Numbered from the stretch's first letter, positions 32,301 through 41,570 are shown. The stretch is 60,000 bases of DNA from Diphasiastrum complanatum (GCA_029204225.1 CM055093.1:5056056-5116055); one strand, 5' to 3'. Numbers and translations are program-made. Notes: generated by a model not told the origin, from the letters alone.

Positions 32301-33360
32301 TTGCTATCTTATTTCACTTTCTTTTGTTCAAAGTGAATATGATCCCACTCTTTACATTAAGTTTGATGATGTTGGTATTGTACTTTTACTCATTTATGTA
32401 GATGACATCATCATTAGTGGAAATAGTGTTGATGGTATTGAAAAAATCAAGATAGATCTATCCTTAGAGTTCAAGATGGTAGATCTAGGGTGTCTTCACT
32501 TCATCTTAGGCATAGAAGTACTTAGAGGGTCTGATTTTATCTTTATAAGTCAAGTAAACTATGCTCAAAGTCTTTTGAAGAAGTTTAAGATGGAAGTATG
32601 CAAAAGTGTTGACACACCAATGGAGCAAGATGTAAAAGTGCCAAATGAAGATGATGAAAGATCCTTCATGGACATCACTTTGTTTAGGCAACTTATAGGT
32701 TCCTTAATGTGGATCACTATAACTAGACCAGATCTTAGCTTTAGTGTATGTAGGTTGAGCCAATCCATGCAAAAGCCATTGAATATCCATTGGAAAAAAG
32801 CTAAGAGGATTCTAAGATACATCTCGGGTACATTGGATTTTGGGATTCTATATAGAGGAGATGTGATTAACCTTCATGCATTTAGTGATTCAGATTTTGC
32901 AGGGGACAAGAGGGATAGGAAATCAACAAGTGCCTATTCAACTTTCATAGGAGAAGGTGTGGTTTCATGGCTTTCAAAAAAGCAAGAAACTATATCTCTA
33001 TCTTCAACCGAGGCCGAGTACAAAGCTTTGACAACCACTACAAAGGAGGTACTTTGGATCAAGAGATTATTGGTGGAACTAAAGATCATGGATTCAGAGG
33101 AGGCACCAATCATCTACAATGACAATATATCAGCCCAACACCTTGCATCTAACCCAATCTCCCATGCAAGATCTAAGCACATTGAGATACGCCATCACTT
33201 TGTGAGAGAAATGGTGCAAGCCAAGGAGATTGCTTTGGAGCATGTTCCAAGCAATGAATGTGTAGCTGATCTACTTACTAAACCACTTCAAAAGACACCT
33301 TTTATGAAGTTCAGATCATCACTTGGAGTGATTAGTAAAGCAATGATTGAACCAAGCTAG
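29392..33360 (+). CDS. Copia Gag-Pol polyprotein, 1,322 aa, intact
   Basis: Single ORF encoding everything needed for copia transposition. Residues about 1-240: Gag. Zinc knuckle CX2CX4HX4C at C256, C259, H264, C269. Protease active site D314-S-G-A. Integrase zinc finger H447, H452, C481, C484. Integrase DD35E: D511, D573, E609 with exactly 35 residues between the last two. Integrase C-terminal region to about 730, then an acidic/Pro-rich linker. Reverse transcriptase from about 820, with catalytic D917 (QMDVSNAF) and YVDD at 1002-1005. RNase H with D1166, E1207 and D1244. All checked catalytic residues are present. The start is the first ATG after the leader and matches the Gag start of copia-6. 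There is no frameshift or stop between Gag and Pol, so Gag:Pol ratio must be set some other way (protein processing or splicing). Confidence 0.97.
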   Translation: MASINAYLLDTNERLNKTNYSIWKVRMESIMIMQDLMEIVNGKEGEPIHPQEKAKYIKRCNVALHCIKMNVANELLREVGDCTSAQDAWETLQKVYESKNQTRMLALKNQIYRSYQKKGESAHTFVLRVKELNKELAFIGDPIKDEELVQLILNGLSFEFDNLVQGYAIMGKLPILEELQGTLMAEESRRSQMQERMDRLSIQGGDDQALFTKGKGKSKGKGSTFKKSTKLEDQEGPPKASPSTTKVKKDKSKVKCYYCSKMGHYASECFKRKQDQSQANMSKEEEDESSHEDSLMMSIFSSTSFKGEDPWWIDSGASSHMTSKREFFSSLLSYDGPIKSIYTANDEACKIEGVGSIPLCLGSSKKINIEGVLYIPTITKNLLSVGQMVDNGFNVDFASNECFIKKKGKIVAKGTRLGKLYKLDAFVDTNVVMLAEKSKISTFTLWHKRLGHVNSGSMEAMIKEEYALGLPRSIGKEDKVCEACALSKAHKKVFPNSITKSSHPLELIHSDVHIASTKSNGGSSMFLTFIDDYSRYCWVFLLSFKSQVFDTFVKFKLFVEKHHNHSIKILRSDNGGEFISNEFKAFCEEEGIKKETSCPYTPQQNGVAERRNRTLCECSKALRLDACLPKSFWGESLVCANYLMNRVSCKAIEGKTPYEMLYGKKPNLNHLKVFGCICYVHVPLETRTKEDPSSTRGIMLGYASSSKGYKVYLPSLNKFVVSRDVIFDEHHMHMIEEGSSAPTIKKKMAEEQDLGFEEELMEEQAPNPPITPRRSSRAKVEPSRLTYQGKGQQVEGISSTSYALSSFEEPSNVEDALNSKEWYKAMLDEYDALIENETWLLVERSQRNVIGCKWVFKLKLNANGSVNKHKARLVAKGYAQERGIDYEETFAPVAKMVTIRLIIALASHFGWILCQMDVSNAFLNGFLEEDIYMEQPQGFIKHGMENKVCHLQRSIYGLKQASRSWNLRLHCYLISLSFVQSEYDPTLYIKFDDVGIVLLLIYVDDIIISGNSVDGIEKIKIDLSLEFKMVDLGCLHFILGIEVLRGSDFIFISQVNYAQSLLKKFKMEVCKSVDTPMEQDVKVPNEDDERSFMDITLFRQLIGSLMWITITRPDLSFSVCRLSQSMQKPLNIHWKKAKRILRYISGTLDFGILYRGDVINLHAFSDSDFAGDKRDRKSTSAYSTFIGEGVVSWLSKKQETISLSSTEAEYKALTTTTKEVLWIKRLLVELKIMDSEEAPIIYNDNISAQHLASNPISHARSKHIEIRHHFVREMVQAKEIALEHVPSNECVADLLTKPLQKTPFMKFRSSLGVISKAMIEPS

Positions 33361-33374
33361 ATAGTGAGGAGGAG
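33361..33374 (+). promoter_or_regulatory. Polypurine tract of intact copia
   Basis: GTGAGGAGGAG stands immediately before the 3' LTR and just after the Gag-Pol stop. It is the expected plus-strand primer. Confidence 0.85.
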
Positions 33375-34056
33375 TGTTAAAAATTCACAATTCTAGCTTG
33401 ACTAGTTTTGGTCATATGACTTGTAAATAGTTAGATGGTCATGATGTGGCTTGTCACACGTGCCAAATAGCATAGGATTCCATTCATAAGGATGTTCTCA
33501 AGTAGACCTAAGTGTTAGAACCTTTGGAATGAGTCCAAATTATGCTTAGATACAAGGGAGAAAAAATAGGAGCTATTTTTGGTAATTTTTGCATTGTTGA
33601 GGGATCTCCAAGATTCCAACCCTAACTTGGTAGGGATGAAAGATCCACCAAAATTAGCATTAGGGATAGGTTTAGGGCTACTCATACCTGCCCAAAACCG
33701 TGATGGATCATGTATATATAGGTGATGATATCTCACCAAAATTAATCAAGCAATTTCATGTTTTTTCTCTCATAATGGTGCAATTGCTCTCTATGTTCAT
33801 AATTGTTTGAGTACTTGTGATTACTAATGATTATAGGATTGAATGTAGGTCTGGTGTACAGTACTCAGACTGTGGGAGGCCGTACTTTCACACGTGTGAA
33901 GCCTTCTTCAAGGATTTGGGCCATTTAGTGAGGTTCAAGCATAGATTTTTGATGGATTTTGATGGTTCAACTTGTGCTAATCTTATGAAATCATAATCTA
34001 TTGTTTCCCTCATCATTTCAAGTGTTTTAGGATCCTTATTTGCTGTAATTTTTACA
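33375..34056 (+). repeat. 3' LTR of intact copia (682 bp)
   Basis: Same length as the 5' LTR and identical to it in my line-by-line comparison. Ends TTTTTACA and is followed by the CAGTC duplication. Confidence 0.97.
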
Positions 34057-34061
34057 CAGTC
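34057..34061. repeat. Target site duplication, right (CAGTC)
   Basis: Second copy of the 5-bp duplication at 27,894-27,898. Confidence 0.95.
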
Positions 34062-34400
34062 CTTGTGTTTTATCATTGATGGAATGGATCAATATACAAC
34101 AACATTACCCCATTTTAACAAGACTCCTCCCAGATTAGAGGGCAATCGATTTTTGAAAACACATGTTTTTGGGATATTGGTTCATGGATTCAGGTTGTTC
34201 TATGATATTTGGATTGATACCTTGCATGCTCACAATAGCAATCAAGTTGCCACATCAATAATGTGAACAATAAGAAAGGTACAAGCATCATGTGGTAACT
34301 TACCTCTGATCTTACGTATTCAAGCTGACAATTGTTGGAGGGAGAATAAGAACAAAATTTTTATTGTTTTTCTTATCTGGCTCTTTTGATACCACATTTG
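34062..34400 (+). pseudogene. Decayed transposase-like gene, 3' part
   Basis: The frame left at 27,898 resumes here across the duplicated CAGTC. It shows CFIIDGMDQYTTTLPHF, LVHGFRLFYDIWIDTLHAHNSN and, after one in-frame TGA at 34,264, IQADNCWRENKNKIFIVFL. The conserved Asp residues in DGMDQ and ADN, the latter followed by ENKN, look like metal-binding positions of an RNase H-like (DDE) fold. The expected third acidic motif is absent because the homology stops near 34,390 at a TGA and a change to copia sequence. Confidence 0.62.
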
Positions 34401-34439
34401 GAAAATAGTCCTAAATAAATTAAAAAGTCCAAAATTAAT

Positions 34440-35160
34440 TGAGACAGTGTTCAAAGGGACAGTCAAGATCACATTAAAAAATGATCTTTCTTTTTATGTC
34501 ACCATTGTTCTTCATGTAGCTTAGTTGTCAAAGAACCTATTATCAGTTTCTAAGATGACTAATGAGGGCTACACTGTTACTTTCTCATCTGAGCAATGTA
34601 CAATCTTAGATGAAGATACTACTCTGACTACATGCACTAGAGTCCGAAATCTTTACGTACTCTCTAATTTAGTTGCATTAGCTAGCATCTCTCATGAAAA
34701 TGTAACCAATAATGCTGTTCTGTGGCATAGTCGATTTGGACACATAAATACAGATCATTTTCCTATATGCATTGTAATAATTTAGTTGATGGACTATATT
34801 TCTCTTCTTCATTGGATAGGAAATCTTTCTTTTGTAAATCATGCATCTATGGCAAACACTCTAGAAGCAAGTTTCTCAAATCACATTCCATAAAAACAAA
34901 ACATGTATTGGATCTTGTACATAGTGATCTTTGTGGTCCAATGTCAATTCCGTCCTTAGGAGATACAATCTATTTTATCACTTATAGGTAGTTATTCTAG
35001 ATGGTCTACAGTCATGTTCATTAAGCACAACTCTAAAGCCTTTGAATGCTTCAAGAGATTCAAGGCCATGGCTGAGACACAAACATTTACAAAAGTGAAA
35101 GCACTCTAAACTGATGGTGGTGGCGAATACCTCTCTAATAAGATGTCTGACTACTAGGAC
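34440..35160 (+). pseudogene. copia-10 protease/integrase fragment
   Basis: Plus-strand Ty1/copia remnant. Post-protease segment (SKNLLSVSKMTNEGYTVTFS), pre-integrase zinc finger (LWHSRFGHINTDH, CKSCIYGKHSRSKF) and integrase core (LVHSDLCGPMSIPS, DGGGEYLSNKM). Frames change near 34,770 and 34,990. RT is absent, and it ends at about 35,160 where family-B ORF3 begins in opposite orientation. Confidence 0.85.
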
Positions 35161-35164
35161 TTTA

Positions 35165-36803
35165 CTTCGCCATTCTGGCTGCGGTTGTAGCGCAACAATG
35201 ATCTCGGCCCTGGTGGAGTATTGGCATTGATCAATGTCTTCTTTGCCTCCCCTCATGTTGGGAGGGTATTTTCTCTCAAATTTCTTTGACTCCATTGTGT
35301 CAGCCAGTTTGCCTCTTGGCCTAGTAGGGGAAGTTGTCCTACGCAGCTGAGATAGCTTTGCCAGATAATCATCTAGGGCCTTGGTGCCCGTATCTTTCTC
35401 TTTAGCCTGCTCGCTTGTCGATGGCTCAACTGCACTTGTGTCTGGTCTGGGCGAGAAGCTTCTCGTTTCTGGTTGGTCTGCCAAGAAGTCATCATCACCC
35501 CCCATGTCAGTGTTAGTTTCTGGAAGGTCGAAGATGGAATGATCTGGGGAGAGGGGTGCGGGGGTGAACGGTTTAGGAGGAGGTGGAATCAACAAGTTAT
35601 ACACAGCACTGGGGGGAGTGGAGTTGTTGGAGGAACTCGTCCCATCGGGCTTTGTAAGTGTCAGCTGGACCTTTTGATGGGCCTATTATTTTGCTAGGAG
35701 ATGATGAAGAGAGGGGAGATGGAAGAATTGGGTAAGTTGGAATGAATGTTTCAGAAAAATTAAATGCGGAGTAGGAGAAGGGTTAAAGGTGAGAGGGGGT
35801 CAGGAAAAAGTCACGGAAGCAACTCCGGCTCTCTGGCCACCTGATCCCGAGCTACCGTCTGATGGGTGGATTTGCCCATCTTGATTTCCTGCGGCATTAT
35901 TCCCATCATCATCCCGCGGCTTTATTGATTGAGCATGTGCTTGAGCCTTGCACGCCGTGTCCCATAGTTGGTTCACCTTGTCCAAGATATGTTGCAGGGC
36001 CTTCGTAGTGTCTTCCAGCTACTTCTGGGACTCCAGGATAATCTTCTCTTGTTTGGCCACAATGTTTTCGAAATTTCACTTTTTGGCTTCCCGTTCCTGG
36101 ATTAGCCTTACATATTTTTCCATTCGGATGGCTGAGGCCTGTGGGGCCTGGAATTGAATGTCCTCCGGCTTCACTAGAAGAGCATCGACTATCATTGCAC
36201 TAGATGATCCATCTCGTACTTGGTCGATTTGGACCATCTGGTGCTTCAGTTGTTGCTGGACCTCTTCCAGAGTGGATTTCTGCCCAACCATCAAGGATCT
36301 GGTTTCCATTGTCTCTTCCTCTTTTTCTTTGGCCAGCCTTTGATATCGTACAATCTCTTGGTCTTGATGTTGGACCTTGCTCTCGAGCACTTGATGCTGG
36401 CTCACCAACCAATGCATGTGGTAGCTCATTTCGGATAGGCCAATCATCGAGCGCTTGGCTGCTTTAGTGAGCTTTTCAGGGTTAGTGAGGGTTGGGTACT
36501 AATCTGGGGTATGGGATGGCGAGGCTAATCCAAAAAACAAACATGGTGTTAGAGCTGAAGATGGAGGTGGAGGTGGAGGGATGATGTTAGTAGCTGTTGT
36601 GGTGATGGTGGTTAGTGGAGGGGTTTGACTTCTTCTTGGCTACTTCCCCTTTTCTGGCTCATCGTCGCTGATTTATTCAATTTCCTTGAAGAAGGACTCC
36701 GCCTGCTGGTAACAGGTCTGCATGTAAGGTCTAACTTGCATAGCTGGATGTCGAGCTTGCTTGCTTCGGTATCATCAGAACTTGAACTGGGATTGGACGA
36801 CAT
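35165..36803 (-). pseudogene. Gypsy-B ORF3: coiled-coil protein of unknown function
   Basis: Minus-strand coding remnant starting at Met 36,803 (MSSNPSSSSDD). It has a Ser-rich N-terminus, then a long heptad-like coiled coil at about 36,060-36,440 (HQVLESKVQHQDQEIVRYQ, TLEEVQQQLKHQMVQI). A Pro/Ser-rich region follows, then a C-terminal stretch FERKYPPNMRGGKEDIDQCQ. It corresponds in order and in short matches to ORF3 of gypsy A2 (KKYPTMKERGG...DLDQCQ; KAAKRSMIGLSEMSYHM against TAQKAVWLVNELQYNLF). Several stops and frame changes interrupt it (near 36,612, 36,076, 35,980 and 35,800). The C-terminal third is lost at about 35,165. Function unknown. Confidence 0.6.
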
Positions 36804-36837
36804 GGTGGGAAAATGAAAGAAGGGAGATTCTGAAAAA

Positions 36838-36936
36838 ATTGTACCGGTTGAGGGGTGAGACAATGGTAAGGGCGTCGGTTGAGATTTGAAGGACTGGGGT
36901 TCCGGTTGAGATGTGAAGGGAGGACTTCGGTTGAGA
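36838..36936. repeat. CGGTTGAG minisatellite, left part
   Basis: Four or so variable copies of CGGTTGAGATxTGAAGG. The array breaks off at 36,936 where chromovirus integrase begins and resumes at 37,850. Confidence 0.75.
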
Positions 36937-37849
36937 AAACGCAGAGTATATGTTCCAGACAACATCAATTTGAGGAAGAAAATCTTGAGGGAGCATCATG
37001 ACGTACTAGCCGCCGGACATCCAGGGGTGAATCGCATGTATGAACTCCTCAAGAGAGGCTTCTATTGGCCAGATATCTGGGCAGATGTTGAATCCTATGT
37101 GCAAACATACCCTACATATCAACGAGTGAAGGTGGAACCGCTAGCCCCAGGAGGACTACTCCAGCCATTACCAATACCAGCATACCCTTGGGACTCAGTG
37201 AGCATGGATTTTATTGTTCAACTACCATGTTGCCAGGGTTTCGACTCAATTTATGTGGTGGTTGACCCTTTTTCAAAACAAGCTCACCTTGTACCAACTA
37301 AAAGTTCAATGACAACTGAAGAAGTGGCGAGGTTATTTTTCAAATGTGTCTTCAAATACCATGGCCTACCTAGAACGATTATTTCTGATCGAGACACCAA
37401 GTTCGTCAGAAAGTTTTGGACTTGCCTATTTCACCTCGTGGGAACTGGACTAAATTTCAGCACTGCATATCACCCTCAAACATATGGGCAAACAGAATGA
37501 GTCAATCGACAGATTGAACAATATTTACAAAATTATGTTGCTTGGGACCAATCCGATTGGGTCAACTACTTGGATATTCTCGAGTTTGCACATAATAACC
37601 AAGTGAACAGATCTACTGGACGGACACCCTTCGAGATAAGCAATGGTCGGCTACCAATTGTTCCAAGCTCTTTTCTTACAAGTGTGCAAGAAACCCCAGT
37701 ACCCACTGTGGAGGAATTCATCAGTGAGTGGCACACAAAGCTGACAGAGGTGAAGTCATTTTTAGAGCACTCCCAAAGAAGTATGGCAGTTGATGTGAAC
37801 CCACATCGACGAGAACTGGAATTTGAGGAAGGTGATCAAGTGTGGCCGA
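36937..37849 (+). pseudogene. Chromovirus-type integrase fragment inside the minisatellite
   Basis: Plus-strand Ty3/gypsy chromovirus integrase in one frame with a single TGA at about 37,498. Zinc finger: HHD, GHPGVNRMYELL, then YVQTYPTYQRVK, where the two expected cysteines (CPTCQ) are both Tyr. Core: SMDFIVQLP (Asp), ISDRDTKF (Asp), HPQTYGQTE (Glu), directly followed by the stop in place of the usual Arg. Downstream: LEFAHNN, STGRTPFEI and the start of GDQVW. There are no LTRs, and RT is absent. Both edges fall within CGGTTGAG repeats. All three key changes are G-to-A or C-to-T in coding orientation. Confidence 0.88.
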
Positions 37850-38010
37850 AGCTTCGGTTGAGATCTGAAGGAGTGGGCTCCAGTTGAGATGGGAAGTGAG
37901 GACTTCGATTGAGATCTGAAGGAGTGGGCTCCAATTGAGATGGGAAGTGAGGACTTTGGTTGAGATTTGAAGGAGTGGGCTCCGGTTGAGATGGGAAGTG
38001 AGGGTGCAGA
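37850..38010. repeat. CGGTTGAG minisatellite, 51-bp units
   Basis: Three tandem copies of a 51-bp unit made of two related halves (CTTCGGTTGAGATCTGAAGG and TCCAGTTGAGATGGGAAG types). On the minus strand they encode a 17-aa repeat of SLPISTGAHSFRSQPK type and keep the frame 38,175-37,762 open. Confidence 0.9.
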
Positions 38011-38635
38011 ATGGTTCAGAAAGTGTGTGGGGAGTGATGTATCAAAGGGTTTGGAAAGAGAGATATATGTTGTGTTGGATAGAACGGTGTGGGTGGCAAA
38101 CGAAATAGGATGATGTAAAGGAGGGTGAACAGAGTGAGGACGAGCTAAGAAAGATGGGGAGTGAAATAGCAGCAAGTGGAGGTGTTTGACAAGGGTTGTA
38201 ATGTTATGGATGTGGATCTGTAAGGAATGAAGCGGGTTGAAGGTATACGGTTTGTGATAGTGATTTTAGGATGTTCAATAGTGTGACAGGAGCGTGATGA
38301 GTGCTCGCGTGACACTACCCCTCAGCATGCGAGAATTTGTGATATGAGGTATTCTGTCGGCGACGTTGGGTTTGAAAGTTTCGGTGATGGCGCTCATAAG
38401 GGAGTGAGAACGATGGTGGTTGGTAGAGTGTAGAGATTGTTGTTGATCACTGAAGGATTCAACAGTCGAGCGCCAGGATCGGACACAATAGCAAGAATAT
38501 CACCGCAGATCGTCGCCAAAAGACGCTTGAGCTCACACTTCGTTGAGGTGCGAATGGCTTCGGGGTGAGGGCATTTATTGCCGCCGTCGTCTGGTTGCAA
38601 GGGAGATGGGATGTGCCGGTTCGTGAAATTCGAAT
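38011..38635. other. Non-repetitive spacer between minisatellite blocks
   Basis: G-rich and GA-rich sequence without a recognised domain. Minus frames run through it with Ser/His-rich low-information content. I see no gene. Confidence 0.4.
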
Positions 38636-38910
38636 TTACGTCCTCTGGTCGAGATTTGAAATGACTGCTTCGATCAAGATTTGACAGAACCGCTTTGGTC
38701 GAGATCTGACAGGGAAGCTCTGGTCGAGATTCAACTGAATGCTTCGGTTGAGATGTGAGCGGAGTGCTCCGGTTGAGATTTGAGTGGAGTGCTCCGGTTG
38801 AGATTTGAAGGAGCACTTCGGTTGAGGTTTGAGTGGAGTGCTCCGGTTGAGATTTGAAGGAGCACTTCGGTTGAGGTTGGAGTGGAGTGCTCCAGTTGAG
38901 ATTAAAACCT
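38636..38910. repeat. CGGTTGAG minisatellite, 24-25-bp units
   Basis: About ten variable units of (T)GCTCCGGTTGAGATTTGAAG type, with a 49-bp higher-order pair repeated near 38,780-38,880. Minus-strand frames are open through it (LNRSxPLxSQPK-type repeats). Confidence 0.9.
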
Positions 38911-39236
38911 CATGATGAATAAATGGATTTTTTTGATGCAAGTGAAGAACTTCAAAGAAATATGACTATGGCTCGGAGTAGAAGTTCTTATGAAAAAGGT
39001 GTATCCCGAGATACCAGTGAGACAGAGGTCAGGTGGCAGAAGTGTGAGAATGATTTTCTAAGGTGTAGCCTATCAGTTGTCGATCTAGAACATCCATGAC
39101 CCATGAGTATGAACAGAAGAAAAAAAAAAAATGCATAGATTGTACATAAGTAATGATATGAAGTATAAACAAGAAATGAGGTGAACAATAGGCATAAAAA
39201 AAACGAGATGTTGGCGTTGTGCTCACATGGAGGCCG
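38911..39236. other. Spacer, no gene recognised
   Basis: AT-rich, with a short A run at 39,119-39,130. No domain seen. In family B, Pol should lie about here, so a large deletion is likely between Gag (39,237) and the minisatellite. Confidence 0.4.
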
Positions 39237-40740
39237 TCAAATGGCTTCCATGTGGGTCAGCTGATTTTCCCTGGTTTTGCTACTGTTCTTGATGTTGGCA
39301 TTGTGCTCTAGTAAGAACTCTAACAGGTTCGGATGTGATATTAGGTTATTTAGGACAGTCTTTGAAGCTATGTTTGTGAACATAGTTGAGACATTCCGCA
39401 TGGTATTGGTTTTTGACTTTACAGTCAGCCATGTAATGTCTTGTTTCGCCACAGATAAAGCAGCGGTTGCTCATTGGTTCGGTGGCGATAGCATAACTAT
39501 CTTGGATGGCTAGCTGTGTAGGGTTTTCTGGTGGTGTGGAATACTCAGCTTGTTTGCACGAACATGAGTTGTCGGTTTGATACTGGTGATGGCTAGATGA
39601 TGGAATTGATGTATCATGATGATATGAGTGATCGTAGGAGTTTTCTACCAGGTGTGTGTGGGCAAACTCTCGAGGATGTCTATGTTTTGTGCTCCTAGAT
39701 CCTGTTGTCCTCGTGGTGGTGGTCCTAAGAGTGCCAACTGTGGTTGAGGTTCATGTCTAGGTTGTCTGGGAAACTCCTGTATATGGACCTGGTTGTTTCG
39801 TGGTGGATATGGTGTGTGTTATTGCTGTGAAACAAATGGTTGTTGAGGAGGTTGATAATGTCCTCCTGATTGGCTGTGAGGCTGATTCCTCGGGTTATAA
39901 TTGCAATAAAGGGAGGTATGTCCCATAAAGTCGCAGATTTCACATTTGATCAAGGAGGTGTCTGGGACCGGTTGGTATGAAGGGCACTCATTGCTAGTGT
40001 GTGTACCTTGGCAGTGAGGGCACCACGTGTTCTCTCGTCTATGATGGATTTGGCCAGTGGGTAACTGACTTGGCAGCGAACTTTGGATAGACTTAAGAGT
40101 GTTTTGAAACTCTTTTGTGAGTTTCTCCATCTGTTGTTGGTGTTGCTGGTTAAGCAACTCCATCTGTGTCTCCATAACTATTCTCGTGTGTCATCGGTTG
40201 GTCGAGCTTCTTGGACAACACGATGTGCTCTCTATTCACGTGGTTCATCCACATCTGAGCCCTCATCTTCTTCCCAAATGGCATCAGACATGGCTTGTTT
40301 CAATGATGTATATTCATCATTGGAATGAAGTTCACGTCGTATCCATCGTGGGAGTCCAATGAGGAACCAAAAATTATGAGCATGGACTCAATAGGTTGCT
40401 CTTGTACCTGACTTTTTAATCGTTTAAATCATTCAATGTAGTCATGCACTTTTTGATCTTTTGTCATTTTGATATTACTTAGTTTGACAAAAGGCCTATC
40501 AAGCAAAAAGGCTTGACCTTTTGATAAAAGTCTCTTTCAAGAGTAACCAGTCACGTTTATCTTCACGATCAAGGCTAAAAAACCACTCTCGTGCATGATC
40601 GATCATGGTCATCGAGAAGAGCTATATCATGGCCGCTGGTGATGTCTCGCCGTAGACATCACAAGTATTCTCAAAGACTTGGAGAAATCTTTGAGGATCA
40701 GTGTTATTGTTGCGTGGGCGCCTCAAAGGGCACTGGGACT
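39237..40740 (-). pseudogene. Gypsy-B Gag with four knuckle-like motifs
   Basis: Minus-strand Gag related to gypsy A. N-terminal gag segment (DPQRFLQVFENTCDVYGE, AREWFFSLDREDKRDW) at about 40,540-40,720. Then a Gln-rich coiled coil (ELLNQQHQQQMEKLTKEFQ) and the zinc knuckles CPHCQGTHTSNEC (short CX2CX3HX4C form), CEICDFMGHTSLYC and CFICGETRHYMADC, and a degenerate CLNYVHKHSFKDC. Stops and frame changes occur throughout, for example near 40,620, 40,520, 40,180 and 39,820. The order and spacing of the knuckles match gypsy A Gag. Pol is missing. Confidence 0.75.
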
Positions 40741-40786
40741 TGAGCGGTTTTCCCAACACGCGCTTAAGTCTAACATTCATCCATCA

Positions 40787-41570
40787 TGCACTTACGTAAA
40801 AGACAACTCAGAAACGTAACAAGCTTAACCATTCAGACTTAAGAAAACTGGAATCCCAATCAACCCGAAAGCCAACTCAGAATCCGTCCCCAAACGGTAA
40901 CCAAAGGCAAAGACAAGCCACACATGAAACCCAAGGCATAGTGGTCGCCAAACTGACCAATTGGCATAGCGGCAAGCCCCATGTCGATGACAGGGCCCTT
41001 AGGCGCCGGCGACGCAAAAAGGTTGTAGTAAGGGTCCTTCCACTTGGACCAGTCCCAGAGGCGAAACCGAAATACATAGACTAACTGGTCTCGGGGCCAC
41101 CAACACGTGCTTGGCATTGTGCCTGGGTCGTGCTGGTAGAGGGAGCTGAGACCTGGCGACTGGATTCCTGGCGTAGGTTGAGCTGCCCAAGTTTCTGTCT
41201 GCCGGACTCCCCCTATAGTTCTGCTGTGATTCGGTGCACCCCCTCTGTTCTGAAACATAATGCTTTCTAGTAAAGCACGCCTTTTGGGACTTAGTTTTTA
41301 TTTTGCTGATTAAGCTTGGCAAGCCTGGCAGAATCAATCTGGATCCCGAACATGGGTCCCGGGAGCCGTCCCGGCGGCAGAATCAACTTGCTTCCTGACT
41401 AGGCCATGACTCGAGCTCTAGAGCTAGCTCATGACTTGTGACTACTTGACTGGCTCACCACAGGTCGGAGGCTCATCCTTGACGTTCTAACTTGCTCTGG
41501 GACCTTAGGGAGCGTCACCCCTTAGAGTCTTACAGGGCACACTAGGTGCACCTGAGTCAGCTTTACAACA
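40787..41570 (-). repeat. Chromovirus-like 3' LTR (about 784 bp)
   Basis: In element orientation begins TGTTGTAAAGCTGACTC after a purine tract (GAGGGGAGGA) and ends TACGTAAGTGCA. The GGGGAGGATGTTGTAA junction is typical of plant chromoviruses. It is noticeably more GC-rich than its surroundings. A 132-aa minus frame (41,258-40,860) runs through it but is probably not a gene. Confidence 0.6.

Larger units (their letters stand above)
27899..34056 (+). mobile_element. Complete Ty1/copia retrotransposon, probably recent
   Basis: A 6,158-bp element with two 682-bp LTRs that I could not distinguish by eye, a 5-bp target duplication (CAGTC), an initiator-Met primer-binding site, an ~800-bp leader, one uninterrupted 1,322-codon Gag-Pol ORF and a polypurine tract. 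Identical LTRs imply insertion too recent for mutations to accumulate. It sits inside the decayed transposase-like gene, whose frame resumes on the other side. It is the only element in the window that looks competent for transposition. Confidence 0.97.

Noticed and set aside
33888-34076. 62-aa minus-strand ORF crossing the 3' LTR edge
   Set aside because: It spans the LTR/target junction, so it is a chance frame created by the insertion.
35473-36467. Several plus-strand frames of 60-87 aa
   Set aside because: Shadows of the minus-strand ORF3-B frame, which has coiled-coil structure and a counterpart in gypsy A2.
40860-41258. 132-aa minus-strand frame with a hydrophobic C-terminus, looking at first like a small chloroplast membrane protein
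   Set aside because: It lies wholly within a segment bounded by LTR termini next to a chromovirus-type polypurine tract. The higher GC content there lengthens chance frames, and I recognise no photosystem or other family in it.
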